DNA of 64,000 nucleotides from Salipaludibacillus sp047795645 (GTDB lineage: Bacteria > Bacillota > Bacilli > Bacillales > Salisediminibacteriaceae), in contig NZ_CP181045.1 of assembly GCF_047795645.1 (NCBI RefSeq), positions 1,364,001 to 1,428,000 of the forward strand, in the 5' to 3' direction. The stretch's first letter is position 1; every line of letters starts with the position of its first letter. Shown here in pieces: positions 7,842 to 17,215 of the stretch. Under the pieces are notes generated by a model that was not told the DNA's origin, made no database searches, and worked only from the letters and a program-made list of their open reading frames with translations. The translations under genes were made by a program, and so were the position numbers.

Positions 7842-8812
7842 CTAAGAATCACCTGCTCTTTCTGCGCTTCTTGGAAGGATCGACCTGTATAATGTAAATA
7901 AACATCATCCAATGAAGGGCGAGAAACGGTTGCAGATTGAACAGTGATACCCTCTTTCTCCAAAAAGCTCATTACTGCTGGAAGTCTTTCCGCACCATTG
8001 GATGTTCGCAAAAAAAGATTAGGACCATCTGTAAAAATATCTTCTATGCCTGCTAAAAGTGGGAGTAATTTCTGAGCAAGGTGTAACTCATCATCCTTAA
8101 CTTCTAGTTGTAGCATATCTCCATTTAATACTTTTTTTAGCGACTCTGATGTACCTTCTACTACAACCTTTCCTTTATCTATTATCGCTAAATAATCGGA
8201 AAGTTGATCTGCTTCCTCTAAATAATGAGTTGTTAGTAGAACAGTTAAGTTCTCATTATTTGCCAAAGATTTTATTGTTTCCCACAAGGAAGAACGCGCC
8301 TCTGGATCCAAGCCAGTCGTAGGTTCATCGAGAAACAAAATATTAGGTCTATGAATTATCCCCATCGCTATGTCTAGCTTTCGTTTCATTCCACCAGAAT
8401 AAGTCTTGCTTAGCTTGTCAGCAACGTCTGTTAAGTCAAACTGTTCTAACATATTCGCAACCCTTTCCTTTAGTTCATTTCTACGAAGTCCGTAAAGCCT
8501 GCCTTGGAGTTGTAAATTCTCTTTTGCAGTAAATTCTCCATCTACGGAGGACTGCTGAGCCACATATCCAATCATTTTTCTTATTTTAAATTTGTCTCTC
8601 GATGCGTCTTGTCCTAGTAACTTTACTATACCTGAGTCTGGTTGAGAGAGGGATGTCATGATACGGACAGCAGTAGACTTCCCAGCACCATTCGGTCCCA
8701 ATAGTCCGAAAATAGAACCTTGTTTTACACGAAAAGTTAGGCCTGTCAACGCAGTTGTTTTATTAAAAGACTTTTTTAAGTCCATTATTTCTATGGCAAA
8801 TGGATTTGTCAT
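7838..8812 (-). CDS. ABC transporter ATP-binding protein (DrrA-like)
   Basis: 324 residues. Walker A GPNGAGKST (about residue 40), Q-loop YVAQQSS, signature YSGGMKRKLD, Walker B NILFLDEPTTGLDPEA and the H-loop TTHYLEEAD are all present. A C-terminal extension of about 90 residues is usual in daunorubicin-resistance type (DrrA) ATPases. The middle gene of a three-gene operon, with 4-bp overlaps on both sides. Confidence 0.95.
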   Translation of the reverse strand: MTNPFAIEIMDLKKSFNKTTALTGLTFRVKQGSIFGLLGPNGAGKSTAVRIMTSLSQPDSGIVKLLGQDASRDKFKIRKMIGYVAQQSSVDGEFTAKENLQLQGRLYGLRRNELKERVANMLEQFDLTDVADKLSKTYSGGMKRKLDIAMGIIHRPNILFLDEPTTGLDPEARSSLWETIKSLANNENLTVLLTTHYLEEADQLSDYLAIIDKGKVVVEGTSESLKKVLNGDMLQLEVKDDELHLAQKLLPLLAGIEDIFTDGPNLFLRTSNGAERLPAVMSFLEKEGITVQSATVSRPSLDDVYLHYTGRSFQEAQKEQVILR

Positions 8813-9549
8813 TTCTGTGCCTCTCTTTCATACATAATTGTTATTGTTTTATCCATAAAATTCACCACTTCGCGATCCATTGGATAAAAAAGAATTCCGT
8901 CCTGCTTCTCTTTAATGACAGACCACATCTTATCTAAGAACGCCTCATCTTCTCCGAACATGGTGTGTACCAAGTTCATCCACTGTCGTGCTAACTGTTG
9001 CGCTACTGGTGAAGCAGGTTCTTGATCAATATTTTCTCTTATTTCATGTATTAACTTTATCCATTGGTGATTTACCTCTTCCATTTGCTCTCCTTTAATT
9101 CCAATTATTCTATTAAGCTCTTCTTTACTAAAGCTTTCCTCTAACATTTCAAAGGGTTTAGCTGGGTTTTCTTGAAAGAGCCTTATTATTTTAAAAATAA
9201 TATTCCAGTTTACATCTCCTTCAAATTCAATAGAATATTTCACTCCGTTTAAAGCCTGCTCTAACGCCTCTAGTTGTATTATCTTTTGTTTTATCATTTC
9301 TAACTGTTGATCGACGGATTGTTGCCACGTACTTGTATTTTCTTTAAGAATTCCTTTAATTTTTTCTAAGGAAAAACCCATGTATTTTAAAGCGAGTACT
9401 TGCTGTAGCCTCATCACATCGTTCTCCGAATAAAGTCGATGTCCTCCTTCAGTTTTTGATGAGGGAATGATTAAATTAACTTCCCCATAATAATCTAATG
9501 TTCTAACGGTTACTCCTGTTTTCTTTGATAACTGACCAATGGTATACAT
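8809..9549 (-). CDS. MerR-family regulator of the ABC operon
   Basis: 246 residues. The N-terminal MerR HTH (MYTIGQLSKKTGVTVRTLDYY) and coiled dimer helix (residues 1-110) are followed by a TipA-S-like effector domain that in relatives binds multiple drugs. AAAGGAGG precedes the ATG. Its promoter has the 19-bp spacer and central dyad of MerR-controlled genes, so it probably senses a toxic compound and turns on its own operon and the exporter. Confidence 0.93.
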   Translation of the reverse strand: MYTIGQLSKKTGVTVRTLDYYGEVNLIIPSSKTEGGHRLYSENDVMRLQQVLALKYMGFSLEKIKGILKENTSTWQQSVDQQLEMIKQKIIQLEALEQALNGVKYSIEFEGDVNWNIIFKIIRLFQENPAKPFEMLEESFSKEELNRIIGIKGEQMEEVNHQWIKLIHEIRENIDQEPASPVAQQLARQWMNLVHTMFGEDEAFLDKMWSVIKEKQDGILFYPMDREVVNFMDKTITIMYEREAQK

Positions 9550-9581
9550 TACAGTTTTTTCCTCCTTTCATTTCTTCTTAA

Positions 9582-9612
9582 AGTATAAATCAACACGTTA
9601 CGTGTTGTTCAA
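9582..9612 (-). promoter_or_regulatory. MerR-type promoter with operator in a 19-bp spacer
   Basis: Minus strand -35 TTGAAC (9607-9612) and -10 TATACT (9582-9587) are 19 bp apart, the long spacer of MerR promoters. The dyad CAACACGTTACGTGTTG (9591-9607) lies inside it and runs up to the -35. Confidence 0.75.
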
Positions 9613-10005
9613 TAGGAAATTTCAAAATATTTATAAATTAAAGCTATTAGACTATGGGAACGGATCGGTTTATCGGTAGACAAGTGCGAGTAAAGATTAA
9701 CTGGAACGATTTATAGATATGTATATAGCATTGGCGGCACTATATCTGGAGAGTGTTGCCCGCGGAACGCATCCGCCTGAAACGTATTCAATCCAAATCT
9801 AAATTAAATATTTAGATTATGAAAGCGTTTTCAAATAATATTACTATTGGTTTGCCAAACCTAGATTATTGCTGGCAAATAGTTTAATTATTTTGTCAAT
9901 TAATTTACTGCACAGTATAACGATACTGTGCAGTAGTGGTGGGAGATATTTATAAATATGGTGCTTTTAAGTAGTAAGATATCATGGTAAGAGTGGTGAA
10001 ATCAC
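9613..10005. other. Intergenic region with a perfect dyad
   Basis: No gene seen. A perfect dyad, TACTGCACAGTAT-AACG-ATACTGTGCAGTA, lies at about 9906-9935. It has no T-tail on either strand, so it is not a standard terminator. The rest is AT-rich unassigned sequence. Confidence 0.5.
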
Positions 10006-10215
10006 GTGGGCGTAAGCACTCTGGACACAGCACAGCTTTTTTCCTCGCCAGTGGGTAGTATCTCCATCTTTCTGGACACTCCGCAGCTTTTCACACTTCG
10101 AGTGTCTCGCATCTTACTCCTTCTGGACACTCACCAAGCTTTCCGCTTCCACCAGCGTCTCGCATCTTACTCTTTCGGGACACTCGACTGATTTTCACCA
10201 CACGAGTGTCCTAAA
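10006..10215. repeat. Degenerate tandem repeat, ~51-bp unit, about 4 copies
   Basis: Units start at GGACAC (10023, 10074, 10125, 10178), spaced 51, 51 and 53 bp. Shared blocks are TCTGGACACTC, AGCTTT and GTGTCTCGCATCTTACTC. It lies just after the selB stop. The open frame here looks fortuitous. Confidence 0.75.
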
Positions 10216-10230
10216 TCTCCTATGACCCCT

Positions 10231-12132
10231 TTATAACTCTGGCTTTTTTAGCCAGATCCGTTCATTATCTTCCCGCTTCGTAAAACCAGATTGGTCGATC
10301 TTTTCCATCATTGGCACCAAATATTTCCGCGTCAATCCAAGCACTTGCTTTGCATCTTGAAGCGTAAAACGATCATCTGTCTGTTCGTATAAGTCGTTCA
10401 AAGCTTGCTTAAAGGCCCGAACGGATAACAAGTGTTTATCGTCTAGTTCCATCATTATCTCCTGTCGAACAAGGAAATGTTTTAACTCTTGTGACCATTG
10501 TTCTGGAAGCCCAGATCGTTCAATTACGGTATTAACTGGTTCCACCTCTAGCCCTTGTTTCACCAAGGTATCCTCTACTTGCTTCATTCGCTTTTCCCAC
10601 TGTTTCGGAAAGCCTGGTTCAAACGTTATCGAAGCAACGGATGAGCCACTTTTTTTCAACTGCCCCTCCTTTATCCCCTTATCAATAACCGAAGTAGCAA
10701 CGTCTTTGCCATAAGAAGGCGACATGTCTTGCTTTAATTGAGCCAACTCCATACCAGCTCTTAATGGATATTCACTATGGTACGTCAGCAATTCTTCTTC
10801 AATAACCTCAAGCATTTCTTCAAATGTCATCATTAGAAGGTAACGACTACCTAGCTGAAGTAACGTTTCATCATCGAGGAGCGGCTCGACAAACTCATCG
10901 AGTTCATCATTTGATAAAGACAATTCTGCACACGCTTCTTTTTTAGATAACGATTTTTTCAATTTTAACAGATCAGTCAGTCGTTCTTTTGGCGAACCTT
11001 CTTTCTTACGTTGCAGGTTTTCAATCGTCGCTTCGCCAAATTTATACCTCTCCCCTTGGGGATCAATCACAACTCCCCCACCAATCGTCTCCATCGGTGT
11101 AGGCCTTCGCAAAATGAACCGATCTCCTCGTTTCGTAACGACTGGGTCATCGAGACGAAGTTGGCAAAGGACATCTTTATCTTCCGTTAATTCATTTCTA
11201 TCAAAAAAGACAATTTTCCCGTACACTTCTGCTGTTCCAATATGTAATTTGATATACCCTCTTTGCTTCATCGGGTATTTCAGATGATCGATTGTATCCA
11301 AAGCAATGTCAATCGTGTTCGTCGTGCTGTAATGTTGCGTTGCAACGAGTACGTCTCCCCGACTGAGTTCATTTTTCGATATCCCGCCCAAATTAACAGC
11401 TACCCGTTGTCCGGCCCGGCCTGTTTTTTGCGACTCATGATGAACTTGCAGTTGCCTTGCACGAACTTTTTTCCGCTGTGGGAGAATCTCTAACGTATCC
11501 CCTTCATGCACTTCGCCTTCATAAATAGTCCCTCTAACAACAGTCCCTTGCCCGTGCACAGAGAACACTTGATCTATTGGTAGCCGAAATGCCCCCTTCG
11601 AGTTTTTCACCGGGATTGTAGCCAAACGGCGTTTAATTTCTTCACGTAGCTCTGGTATTCCTTTATGTGAGAGACTATCAACGAATACTAATTCAGATCC
11701 TTCAAAAAACGTCCCCTCGACTTGGTCGGATATATCAGCTTCGATTAATTCAATCATATCTTCTTCGACTTGATCCATTTTCGTAACAACAATCAACCCT
11801 TGATGGATTCCTAACAAATTTAAGATATCGAGGTGCTCAACCGTTTGCGGCATTACCCCTTCATCCGCGGCAACGACGAGTAAGACGAGGTCAATTCCAG
11901 CAACACCCGCAATCATTTGCCGAATAAATTTCTCGTGACCAGGAACATCAATGACCGACACTTGTGAGTCGTCATCTAATTTTAATGGTGCATATCCCAA
12001 TTCAATCGAAATAGAGCGCTCCTTTTCTGCTTTTAATCGGTCTGTATCTATATTAGTTAATGCTTTCGTTAACGTCGTTTTGCCATGATCAATATGGCCT
12101 GCCATGCCAATCGTATAAAATCGCTTCGACAT
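10231..12132 (-). CDS. selB: Selenocysteine-specific elongation factor
   Basis: SelB is the EF-Tu-like GTPase that carries Sec-tRNA(Sec) to ribosomes paused at UGA-SECIS. 633 residues. The GTPase domain shows GHIDHGKTTL (P-loop), DVPGHEKF (switch II) and TKMD. Beta-barrel domains and a C-terminal winged-helix array (about residues 380-630), which binds the SECIS loop, follow. The ATG at 12132 has a GGAGGGG site; an upstream ATG at 12153 has none. It is separated from selA/selD by the ABC operon. Confidence 0.96.
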   Translation of the reverse strand: MSKRFYTIGMAGHIDHGKTTLTKALTNIDTDRLKAEKERSISIELGYAPLKLDDDSQVSVIDVPGHEKFIRQMIAGVAGIDLVLLVVAADEGVMPQTVEHLDILNLLGIHQGLIVVTKMDQVEEDMIELIEADISDQVEGTFFEGSELVFVDSLSHKGIPELREEIKRRLATIPVKNSKGAFRLPIDQVFSVHGQGTVVRGTIYEGEVHEGDTLEILPQRKKVRARQLQVHHESQKTGRAGQRVAVNLGGISKNELSRGDVLVATQHYSTTNTIDIALDTIDHLKYPMKQRGYIKLHIGTAEVYGKIVFFDRNELTEDKDVLCQLRLDDPVVTKRGDRFILRRPTPMETIGGGVVIDPQGERYKFGEATIENLQRKKEGSPKERLTDLLKLKKSLSKKEACAELSLSNDELDEFVEPLLDDETLLQLGSRYLLMMTFEEMLEVIEEELLTYHSEYPLRAGMELAQLKQDMSPSYGKDVATSVIDKGIKEGQLKKSGSSVASITFEPGFPKQWEKRMKQVEDTLVKQGLEVEPVNTVIERSGLPEQWSQELKHFLVRQEIMMELDDKHLLSVRAFKQALNDLYEQTDDRFTLQDAKQVLGLTRKYLVPMMEKIDQSGFTKREDNERIWLKKPEL

Positions 12133-12313
12133 CTTTTCCCCTCCAGTGGTCATACTATGAACGTAACAAATCCTCCGTCTATTTTACCATATGCTCCAAC
12201 GGAATTTCTTCCGAAGACACCTTGCATCTATAAAAACTACGCCGACACTATACTTGGTACTACTGAATAACTCCAGTCTTTGTAAAAAGTGATATCGTAT
12301 TTATCATAGTGGA

Positions 12314-12430
12314 ATGCCTCTTTCATGTCTTCGCTTTCCGCGGTGAAGTCGTCAAGCCGCTTCGGGCAAATGCCCTGCAGGGTCTTGACCGGACTTCCAA
12401 TACCGCAGGAGTCTCGCCATGAAAGAGTCA
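12314..12430. repeat. Long imperfect hairpin, Bacillus intergenic repeat type
   Basis: Outer arms CTCTTTCATG / CATGAAAGAG, with inner paired segments including CCGCGGT/ACCGCAG and CAAG/CTTG. The CCGCAGGAGTCTCGCC end is familiar from intergenic repeats in Bacillus and relatives. A related, worn copy is near 22940-23110. Confidence 0.6.
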
Positions 12431-12582
12431 TCCCTAGTGGTATTTTTAGTTATTAAGTAACCCTTACATTATAAGCTTACAATTAGATTCACCTATCAAT
12501 TTTGCATTATAGGTTGCAATATTTGTTAAAATAAGTATAATATTAATTAACAAGTACCTCATTATTCTAGGTAGGTGGAAAT

Positions 12583-12924
12583 ATGTTTGATCGAGAGCTT
12601 ATCAAAGGAAGTACATCGCTCATCTTACTGCAATTACTCATAGAAAAAGACATGTACGGCTATGAAATTGTAAAGGAAATGGAAAAGCGAAGCGAAAATG
12701 CATTAGAAGTCAAAGAAGGAACACTTTACCCAGCTTTGCACAAATTAGAAAAACAGGAGTACATTTCATCCTACTGGCGCGAACCAGAAAGAGGGCCTTC
12801 TCGAAAATACTATAAAATAACAGAAACAGGCAAGGAAATCTTGCTGCAAAAAACAAACGAGTGGAAAAGCTTTGTAAATGTCATCGATAAAGTTATTGGG
12901 AGAAAAGGCTATGATTCAGTCTAA
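12583..12924 (+). CDS. PadR-family transcriptional regulator
   Basis: 113 residues. The PadR winged helix is clear: LQLLIEKDMYGYEIVKEMEK, EVKEGTLYPALHKLEKQEYI, then the beta wing SRKYYKITETGKE. GGTAGGTGG precedes the ATG. It overlaps the next gene by 14 bp. PadR proteins paired with HAAS-domain membrane proteins usually repress their own operon; that is family knowledge, not seen here. Confidence 0.93.
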   Translation: MFDRELIKGSTSLILLQLLIEKDMYGYEIVKEMEKRSENALEVKEGTLYPALHKLEKQEYISSYWREPERGPSRKYYKITETGKEILLQKTNEWKSFVNVIDKVIGRKGYDSV

Positions 12925-13552
12925 ACGTGAGTATTTAAACAAGTTAAAACAAGAGATTGGCACATCTAATTCACAGGAAATTCTCAAGGAAATTGATCTT
13001 CATTTATCAGAAGTACTCGATGATATTTATTACCGTGAGAACATTTGCGAAAGAGATGCGATGCCCTATTTGATTGATCGCGTTGGTCCTCCTGAAGAAT
13101 TGGGTGCGATGTATCAGCAAGAACTTCGTGTCACTCCAGTGAAAACACAATGGACGTTTATGATGATTAATCTGTTATTTTTCGTCGTCGGAATTGCGCT
13201 CACGGCTTTTTACCACTTGCTATCATTTCCAGCTGTCAATAATGTCTGGTATTTTCTAACGAGTGTAACCTCACTTATTATGGTGCTATACATGGTTTTC
13301 TGGGGATTGTTAGGTTATGAAATCGGCAAAGAATTTGGATTAAGTGGGACGAAACTATTAATAAAAACATTTTACTTTTCACTACTACCTAATTTGATCT
13401 TAATGGGCTTAGTCATTTTTAACTTCATTCCTCATAGTTGGTTTGATCCGTTGTTGACGCGAAATTTTATTATCACATGTATTCTAGCCACCCTGCTATT
13501 ATATCCAATTAGCTATACGGGCTTTCGTTGGGGAGTTAAGAAGTCTGTATAA
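12911..13552 (+). CDS. HAAS-domain (DUF1700-like) membrane protein
   Basis: 213 residues. The N-terminal soluble helical region MIQSKREYLNKLKQEIG...EIDLHLSEVLDD is HAAS-like, followed by four hydrophobic segments at about 90-112, 120-145, 155-178 and 184-203. The ATG at 12911 lies inside the PadR gene behind GGGAGAAAAGG, so translation is coupled. It probably acts as a membrane partner of the PadR regulator. Confidence 0.8.
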   Translation: MIQSKREYLNKLKQEIGTSNSQEILKEIDLHLSEVLDDIYYRENICERDAMPYLIDRVGPPEELGAMYQQELRVTPVKTQWTFMMINLLFFVVGIALTAFYHLLSFPAVNNVWYFLTSVTSLIMVLYMVFWGLLGYEIGKEFGLSGTKLLIKTFYFSLLPNLILMGLVIFNFIPHSWFDPLLTRNFIITCILATLLLYPISYTGFRWGVKKSV

Positions 13553-13708
13553 TTTTTTACTTATCTACATAGTTAATCTCTGTAGATGGATCACTTACCA
13601 AAGGAGCGTGGTATTAGCTATGAGATAGTTCTTTAAGCGACTACAACTTTGTATTTTTTTATCTATCTACAAAGAAATTCTATGTAATTAATGAGAGGAG
13701 TTTCATAC

Positions 13709-15145
13709 ATGTCTACACGTCATATTATCTACACGTTTATATGTTTAATATTAGCGGTGCTTGCAAATATCACCTTGTTGGAGGAGCAAATAGGAATTTC
13801 ATACAGTCTATTTATTATTGTATTTTACAGCTTCTTTTTTTATCAATTTAGGAAATTCACGTTTACCCATAAACAAATTAGTGGTCTACTATTTTTTGTT
13901 ATTTGTGTGTTGAGTTTCAGTTATTTCATTTATTCCAATCAGATCTTTTATGTTCTCAATTTTATCATCATTCCCCCTTTAATATTCGTGCACATCGTTT
14001 TGGTGACTAGTTCAGAGGGCATTTCATGGAGTAACATAGCTTTTATATCCTTACTTCGAAAAAAAATGAACCAGCTTTTTAAATACGGTACTCGTTTAAC
14101 GCAATCTAGTAACAGGAAGTTCAAGTCTAATGTCAATGAAACCACTTATCATACGGGTAAGAAAATAGGTGTAGGCATTCTTATTGCCTCTCCATTAGTC
14201 TTTTTGGTATTAAATCTCTTGTTATCGGCAGATGCACAGTTTCAAGAGTTAATGTTAAACCTTCCTAAATTACTGATAAATATCGACTATGGTATTTTTT
14301 GGACAATGATTAAAATTGGCATCCTTATGCTCTTTTTCTTCTGTTTTTTTAAGATAATCTCTAAAAAAACAGTCGTTAAACCCGTCGTAAAAGATATCAA
14401 TGACGATAAAAACTGGGATGCAGTGATCTTAACTACTGTTTTAGTATCATTAAATCTGTTATATCTCTTATTTACTATCGTCCAGTTCCAGTATTTTTTC
14501 AGCGGGACATTAGTGAACGATGTTTCGTATGCGGAATATGCAAGGCGCGGCTTTGCGGAATTGCTCAGTGTCACCGTAATTAATTATTTGATGATATTAT
14601 TAACTGTTCGAAAAACAGATAAAGGTTCTTCTAAGATGATAAAGATCCAACTAACATTGTTAATTCTTTTTAGCAGCGTTATGCTTGTTTCATCATTTAT
14701 GAGATTGATGATGTATGAACAGGCATTCGGTTTCACATATTTAAGGATATTTGCACATACTTTTATGATTTATTTAATGGTCATTTATGCCTTCACATTA
14801 GTGAAAGTATGGATCACCCGTCTACCTGTCGCACGTTTTTATATTATTTTCAGCTTATTATTTTATCTAGGTTTCAATATCATCGGAATCGACTCCATCA
14901 TTGTGAAAAATAATATTGAACGGTTTGAAGCAACAGAAAAAATCGATGTCCAATATCTTGATCAACTATCGTATTCGGCAATTCCAGAAGTGGTTGAGCT
15001 TTATAAGAAACACCCTGATATAGATGGCCTTGAGGATATGTTAATTAATAAAAAAGAGGAAATAAATAACGAAAAGGCAGCTTGGCAGTCTTATAACCTG
15101 TCTCGTGAAAATGCAAAACGAAGCTTAAATGAATTGGATTTTTGA
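13709..15145 (+). CDS. DUF4173-type multi-pass membrane protein
   Basis: 478 residues with about 11 hydrophobic segments. The motif SYAEYARRGFAELLSVTVIN and the later HTFMIYL stretch are characteristic of DUF4173 proteins. The last 80 residues are soluble and helical. The start at 13709 is supported by AGAGGAG; an upstream in-frame ATG is weaker. It follows the PadR/HAAS pair by 156 bp and ends in a strong terminator. Function unknown. Confidence 0.8.
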   Translation: MSTRHIIYTFICLILAVLANITLLEEQIGISYSLFIIVFYSFFFYQFRKFTFTHKQISGLLFFVICVLSFSYFIYSNQIFYVLNFIIIPPLIFVHIVLVTSSEGISWSNIAFISLLRKKMNQLFKYGTRLTQSSNRKFKSNVNETTYHTGKKIGVGILIASPLVFLVLNLLLSADAQFQELMLNLPKLLINIDYGIFWTMIKIGILMLFFFCFFKIISKKTVVKPVVKDINDDKNWDAVILTTVLVSLNLLYLLFTIVQFQYFFSGTLVNDVSYAEYARRGFAELLSVTVINYLMILLTVRKTDKGSSKMIKIQLTLLILFSSVMLVSSFMRLMMYEQAFGFTYLRIFAHTFMIYLMVIYAFTLVKVWITRLPVARFYIIFSLLFYLGFNIIGIDSIIVKNNIERFEATEKIDVQYLDQLSYSAIPEVVELYKKHPDIDGLEDMLINKKEEINNEKAAWQSYNLSRENAKRSLNELDF

Positions 15146-15160
15146 TCTTTACTATCGATT

Positions 15161-15206
15161 AAAAAGAAGCTTTCCTTTAGATATATCAGTAGGGAGGCTT
15201 CTTTTT
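15161..15206 (+). terminator. Rho-independent terminator
   Basis: AAAAAGAAGC / GCTTCTTTTT with further pairing of CCTT/AGGG inside, just after the DUF4173 gene. Confidence 0.85.
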
Positions 15207-15310
15207 AATACATCCACATGGTTTTACCACCCTTGCCATGTTTTTTACCAGTGTACGCCACTAAATTTACGACACAATGCCAACATGTTTACCAATCATA
15301 ACAAAAATGG
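15207..15310 (-). repeat. Dispersed repeat, worn copy of the 16848-17053 element
   Basis: Shares TTGCCATGTTTT, ACCAG and AAATTTACGAC blocks, in order, with 16848-17053 and with the opposite strand of 29580-29680. Read on minus it would encode a broken LVNMLA..RKFSG fragment. The remainder up to 15594 shows no gene. Confidence 0.55.
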
Positions 15311-15594
15311 ACTCCTTTTCTTTTATTCCTCATGATAATACCTCCAAATATCTCAGCTATTATTATAATATTCTGTATTTTGTCAATAAAATTAAATAGT
15401 CTTCCATGTAAATGCCCTAACATTACCCTTAGATTGTGAAAGATATAAGGAGGGAAAAAATCTCTTCTAAATTGCTATTAATAAATATGATATTCCCAAA
15501 CAATATTAGCTGTACCTACAACTGGAATTCTTAATGTACTCTTTACCTATTGATGACAATAACTTTTCCATAAGGCTTTTAAATCTTCCTGCAA

Positions 15595-15972
15595 CTAAAG
15601 AATAGATACAAACACTATAACTGTGTAAATAGCTAAGCATGCATTTAGTATTTCGAAAAACATCAGTTGATTTGACATTTTTGTAGGCGACTTTGGATAA
15701 AATCCAGCTAAATCAATAACATATACAACTAAGTAAAGAACACCCAATATAACACCAAGATAAACTCCGATTGCACTGCCCACTAATAACAAGTAACTAG
15801 CAATAAATGATGATACTCCTAAAGAAATTAGAAAAACATTAAATCCCCAAAACGAAACTCCTCTCATTTTTGAAAAGTCTCTATTCTCTATTGGACCCCC
15901 TGGAACCAAAATAGCTAGCAAGAATACATTTAAGAAAATTAAGAAACTATATATAAGGTTAATTAGTGACAT
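15595..15972 (-). CDS. Four-helix membrane protein, unknown
   Basis: 125 residues with four hydrophobic segments (about 5-25, 40-62, 65-87 and 103-124). The ATG at 15972 has an AGGGAGG site; the ATG at 15990 does not. It lies 100 bp after a TetR regulator on the same strand and is probably its co-transcribed target. I do not recognise the family. Confidence 0.75.
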   Translation of the reverse strand: MSLINLIYSFLIFLNVFLLAILVPGGPIENRDFSKMRGVSFWGFNVFLISLGVSSFIASYLLLVGSAIGVYLGVILGVLYLVVYVIDLAGFYPKSPTKMSNQLMFFEILNACLAIYTVIVFVSIL

Positions 15973-16073
15973 TAAATTTCCTCCCTTCACTGACTAATAA
16001 TCCTTCAAATTTACTCCTCCTTGACCAAAAAATTATATTCTATGCAATGATATTTTAGATCGACCGTTATTTC

Positions 16074-16667
16074 TCATTTTATTTTCCCATCTAAAATAAA
16101 TTCAACTTGTTTCCTGATCTCCTCCATCATCGATTCGTATGATAGTAAGTTACTATATACGAATTCATTAAAAATTGTAATTGAGCAGCCGTATATACAC
16201 TTCACAGCTGTTTGAATATCAAAGTGAGTACCTACCTTTTTCGTTTTAACTAGAGAAAAAAATAAATCTTCCAGTTTGTTAGAGATAATTTGATCTGCTT
16301 CAATTTGGCTTTGTCTAATTGTTTGGGATTCAGTGTCTATCGCATCATACATAATAGAAAAATATTCTTTTAAAAGTTTTTTATCCATTTGTTTTGCATT
16401 TTTCACATAATACTCAATTATTCTAACAATTTCATTGACGATTTGTTCTTCTGATTCTAGTCCGTCTGCATCAATTTCATATTCTACAAATGACAAATCG
16501 TCAAATAAAGCAGCAATAAACAGTTCACTTTTCGACTTGAAATAATTGAATAAAGTACCTTCACCTATTTCAGCAAGTTCGGCAATTTCCGATGTTCTAA
16601 CGCTCTTAAAACCCTTCTTTTCAAATAATACCTTGGACACTTCGAGAATTTTTTTTCTAGTTAACAT
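16074..16667 (-). CDS. TetR/AcrR-family regulator
   Basis: 197 residues from ATG 16667. The TetR HTH is clear (ILEVSKVLFEKKGF, TSEIAELAEIGEGTLFNYFKSKSELF). The start is unusual: the only good ribosome site, AAGGAGGG, lies 36 bp upstream, and an in-frame ATT at 16692-16694 sits 7 nt from it. From there the protein would begin MSGLREKKK, a common TetR N-terminus, so an AUU start may be the real one. A tandem dyad upstream is its likely operator, with the small membrane protein downstream the likely target. Confidence 0.9.
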   Translation of the reverse strand: MLTRKKILEVSKVLFEKKGFKSVRTSEIAELAEIGEGTLFNYFKSKSELFIAALFDDLSFVEYEIDADGLESEEQIVNEIVRIIEYYVKNAKQMDKKLLKEYFSIMYDAIDTESQTIRQSQIEADQIISNKLEDLFFSLVKTKKVGTHFDIQTAVKCIYGCSITIFNEFVYSNLLSYESMMEEIRKQVEFILDGKIK

Positions 16668-16713
16668 TTTCTTTTTTTCTCTAAGACCTGAAATCTCAAA
16701 ACCCTCCTTTAAG

Positions 16714-16741
16714 TGAGTTTACTCATATATGAGTATACTCA
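16714..16741. promoter_or_regulatory. Tandem operator for the TetR gene
   Basis: Two TGAGTNNACTCA dyads (16714-16725 and 16730-16741) spaced 4 bp apart. Their inner arms also make ACTCATATATGAGT. It lies about 20-50 bp upstream of the TetR start. Confidence 0.65.
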
Positions 16742-16847
16742 TATATTACATACGTTAGACTATTCTGTCAACTGAACATAGAAGTGGACGCGATAAATAT
16801 ATTTTTCAAGAACATGATTTTGCCACAACATGTATAAGATTTATTGG

Positions 16848-17053
16848 CTATACACCAATTGTATACTTATGTAAGATTTGACGGTGATGATAGCCATGTG
16901 GATGTACCATCTTTGCCATGTTTTGTTGCCACCAGTTACCGTTGAAATTACGACTTGCTGTCAAAGTATTAACCAATTGAAAAACCTTAGAGATTAAATT
17001 TAAAAAGCCTATTCCTTCTATTTTTACAGAGGGATTAGGCTTATGTTTTTTCA
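16848..17053 (-). repeat. Dispersed repeat, best-preserved copy (may encode a short peptide)
   Basis: On minus it begins with a hairpin, AGCCTAATCCC...GGAATAGGCT, and continues through AAAACATGGCAAAGATGGTA. The frame encodes a 68-residue peptide with TLTASRNFNGNWW. Related copies are at 15207-15310 and 29511-29680. Conservation at DNA level and frame breaks in the others argue for a repeat rather than a gene. Confidence 0.55.
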
Positions 17054-17215
17054 CATTTAGTTATAGGTTATCATCTTTTTTTGCATAGTAATGTGCATAA
17101 TTGACCAACAATGTTTTTAAACAATTTCTCAAAAATAGCAATCGAAAAGAAATCAAAAAACATTTAATTTGATATAGTGAATTAGTGCTTAACCAAAACT
17201 TAAGGAGGAATAATA

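Noticed and set aside
9906..9935. Perfect dyad as a terminator for the ABC operon or selB
   Set aside because: It has no T-tail and lies upstream of the operon, not downstream of a gene.
10006..10191. Protein-coding gene in the 51-bp repeat
   Set aside because: Repeat units differ in phase (51, 51, 53), there is no ribosome site, and composition is unlike coding DNA.
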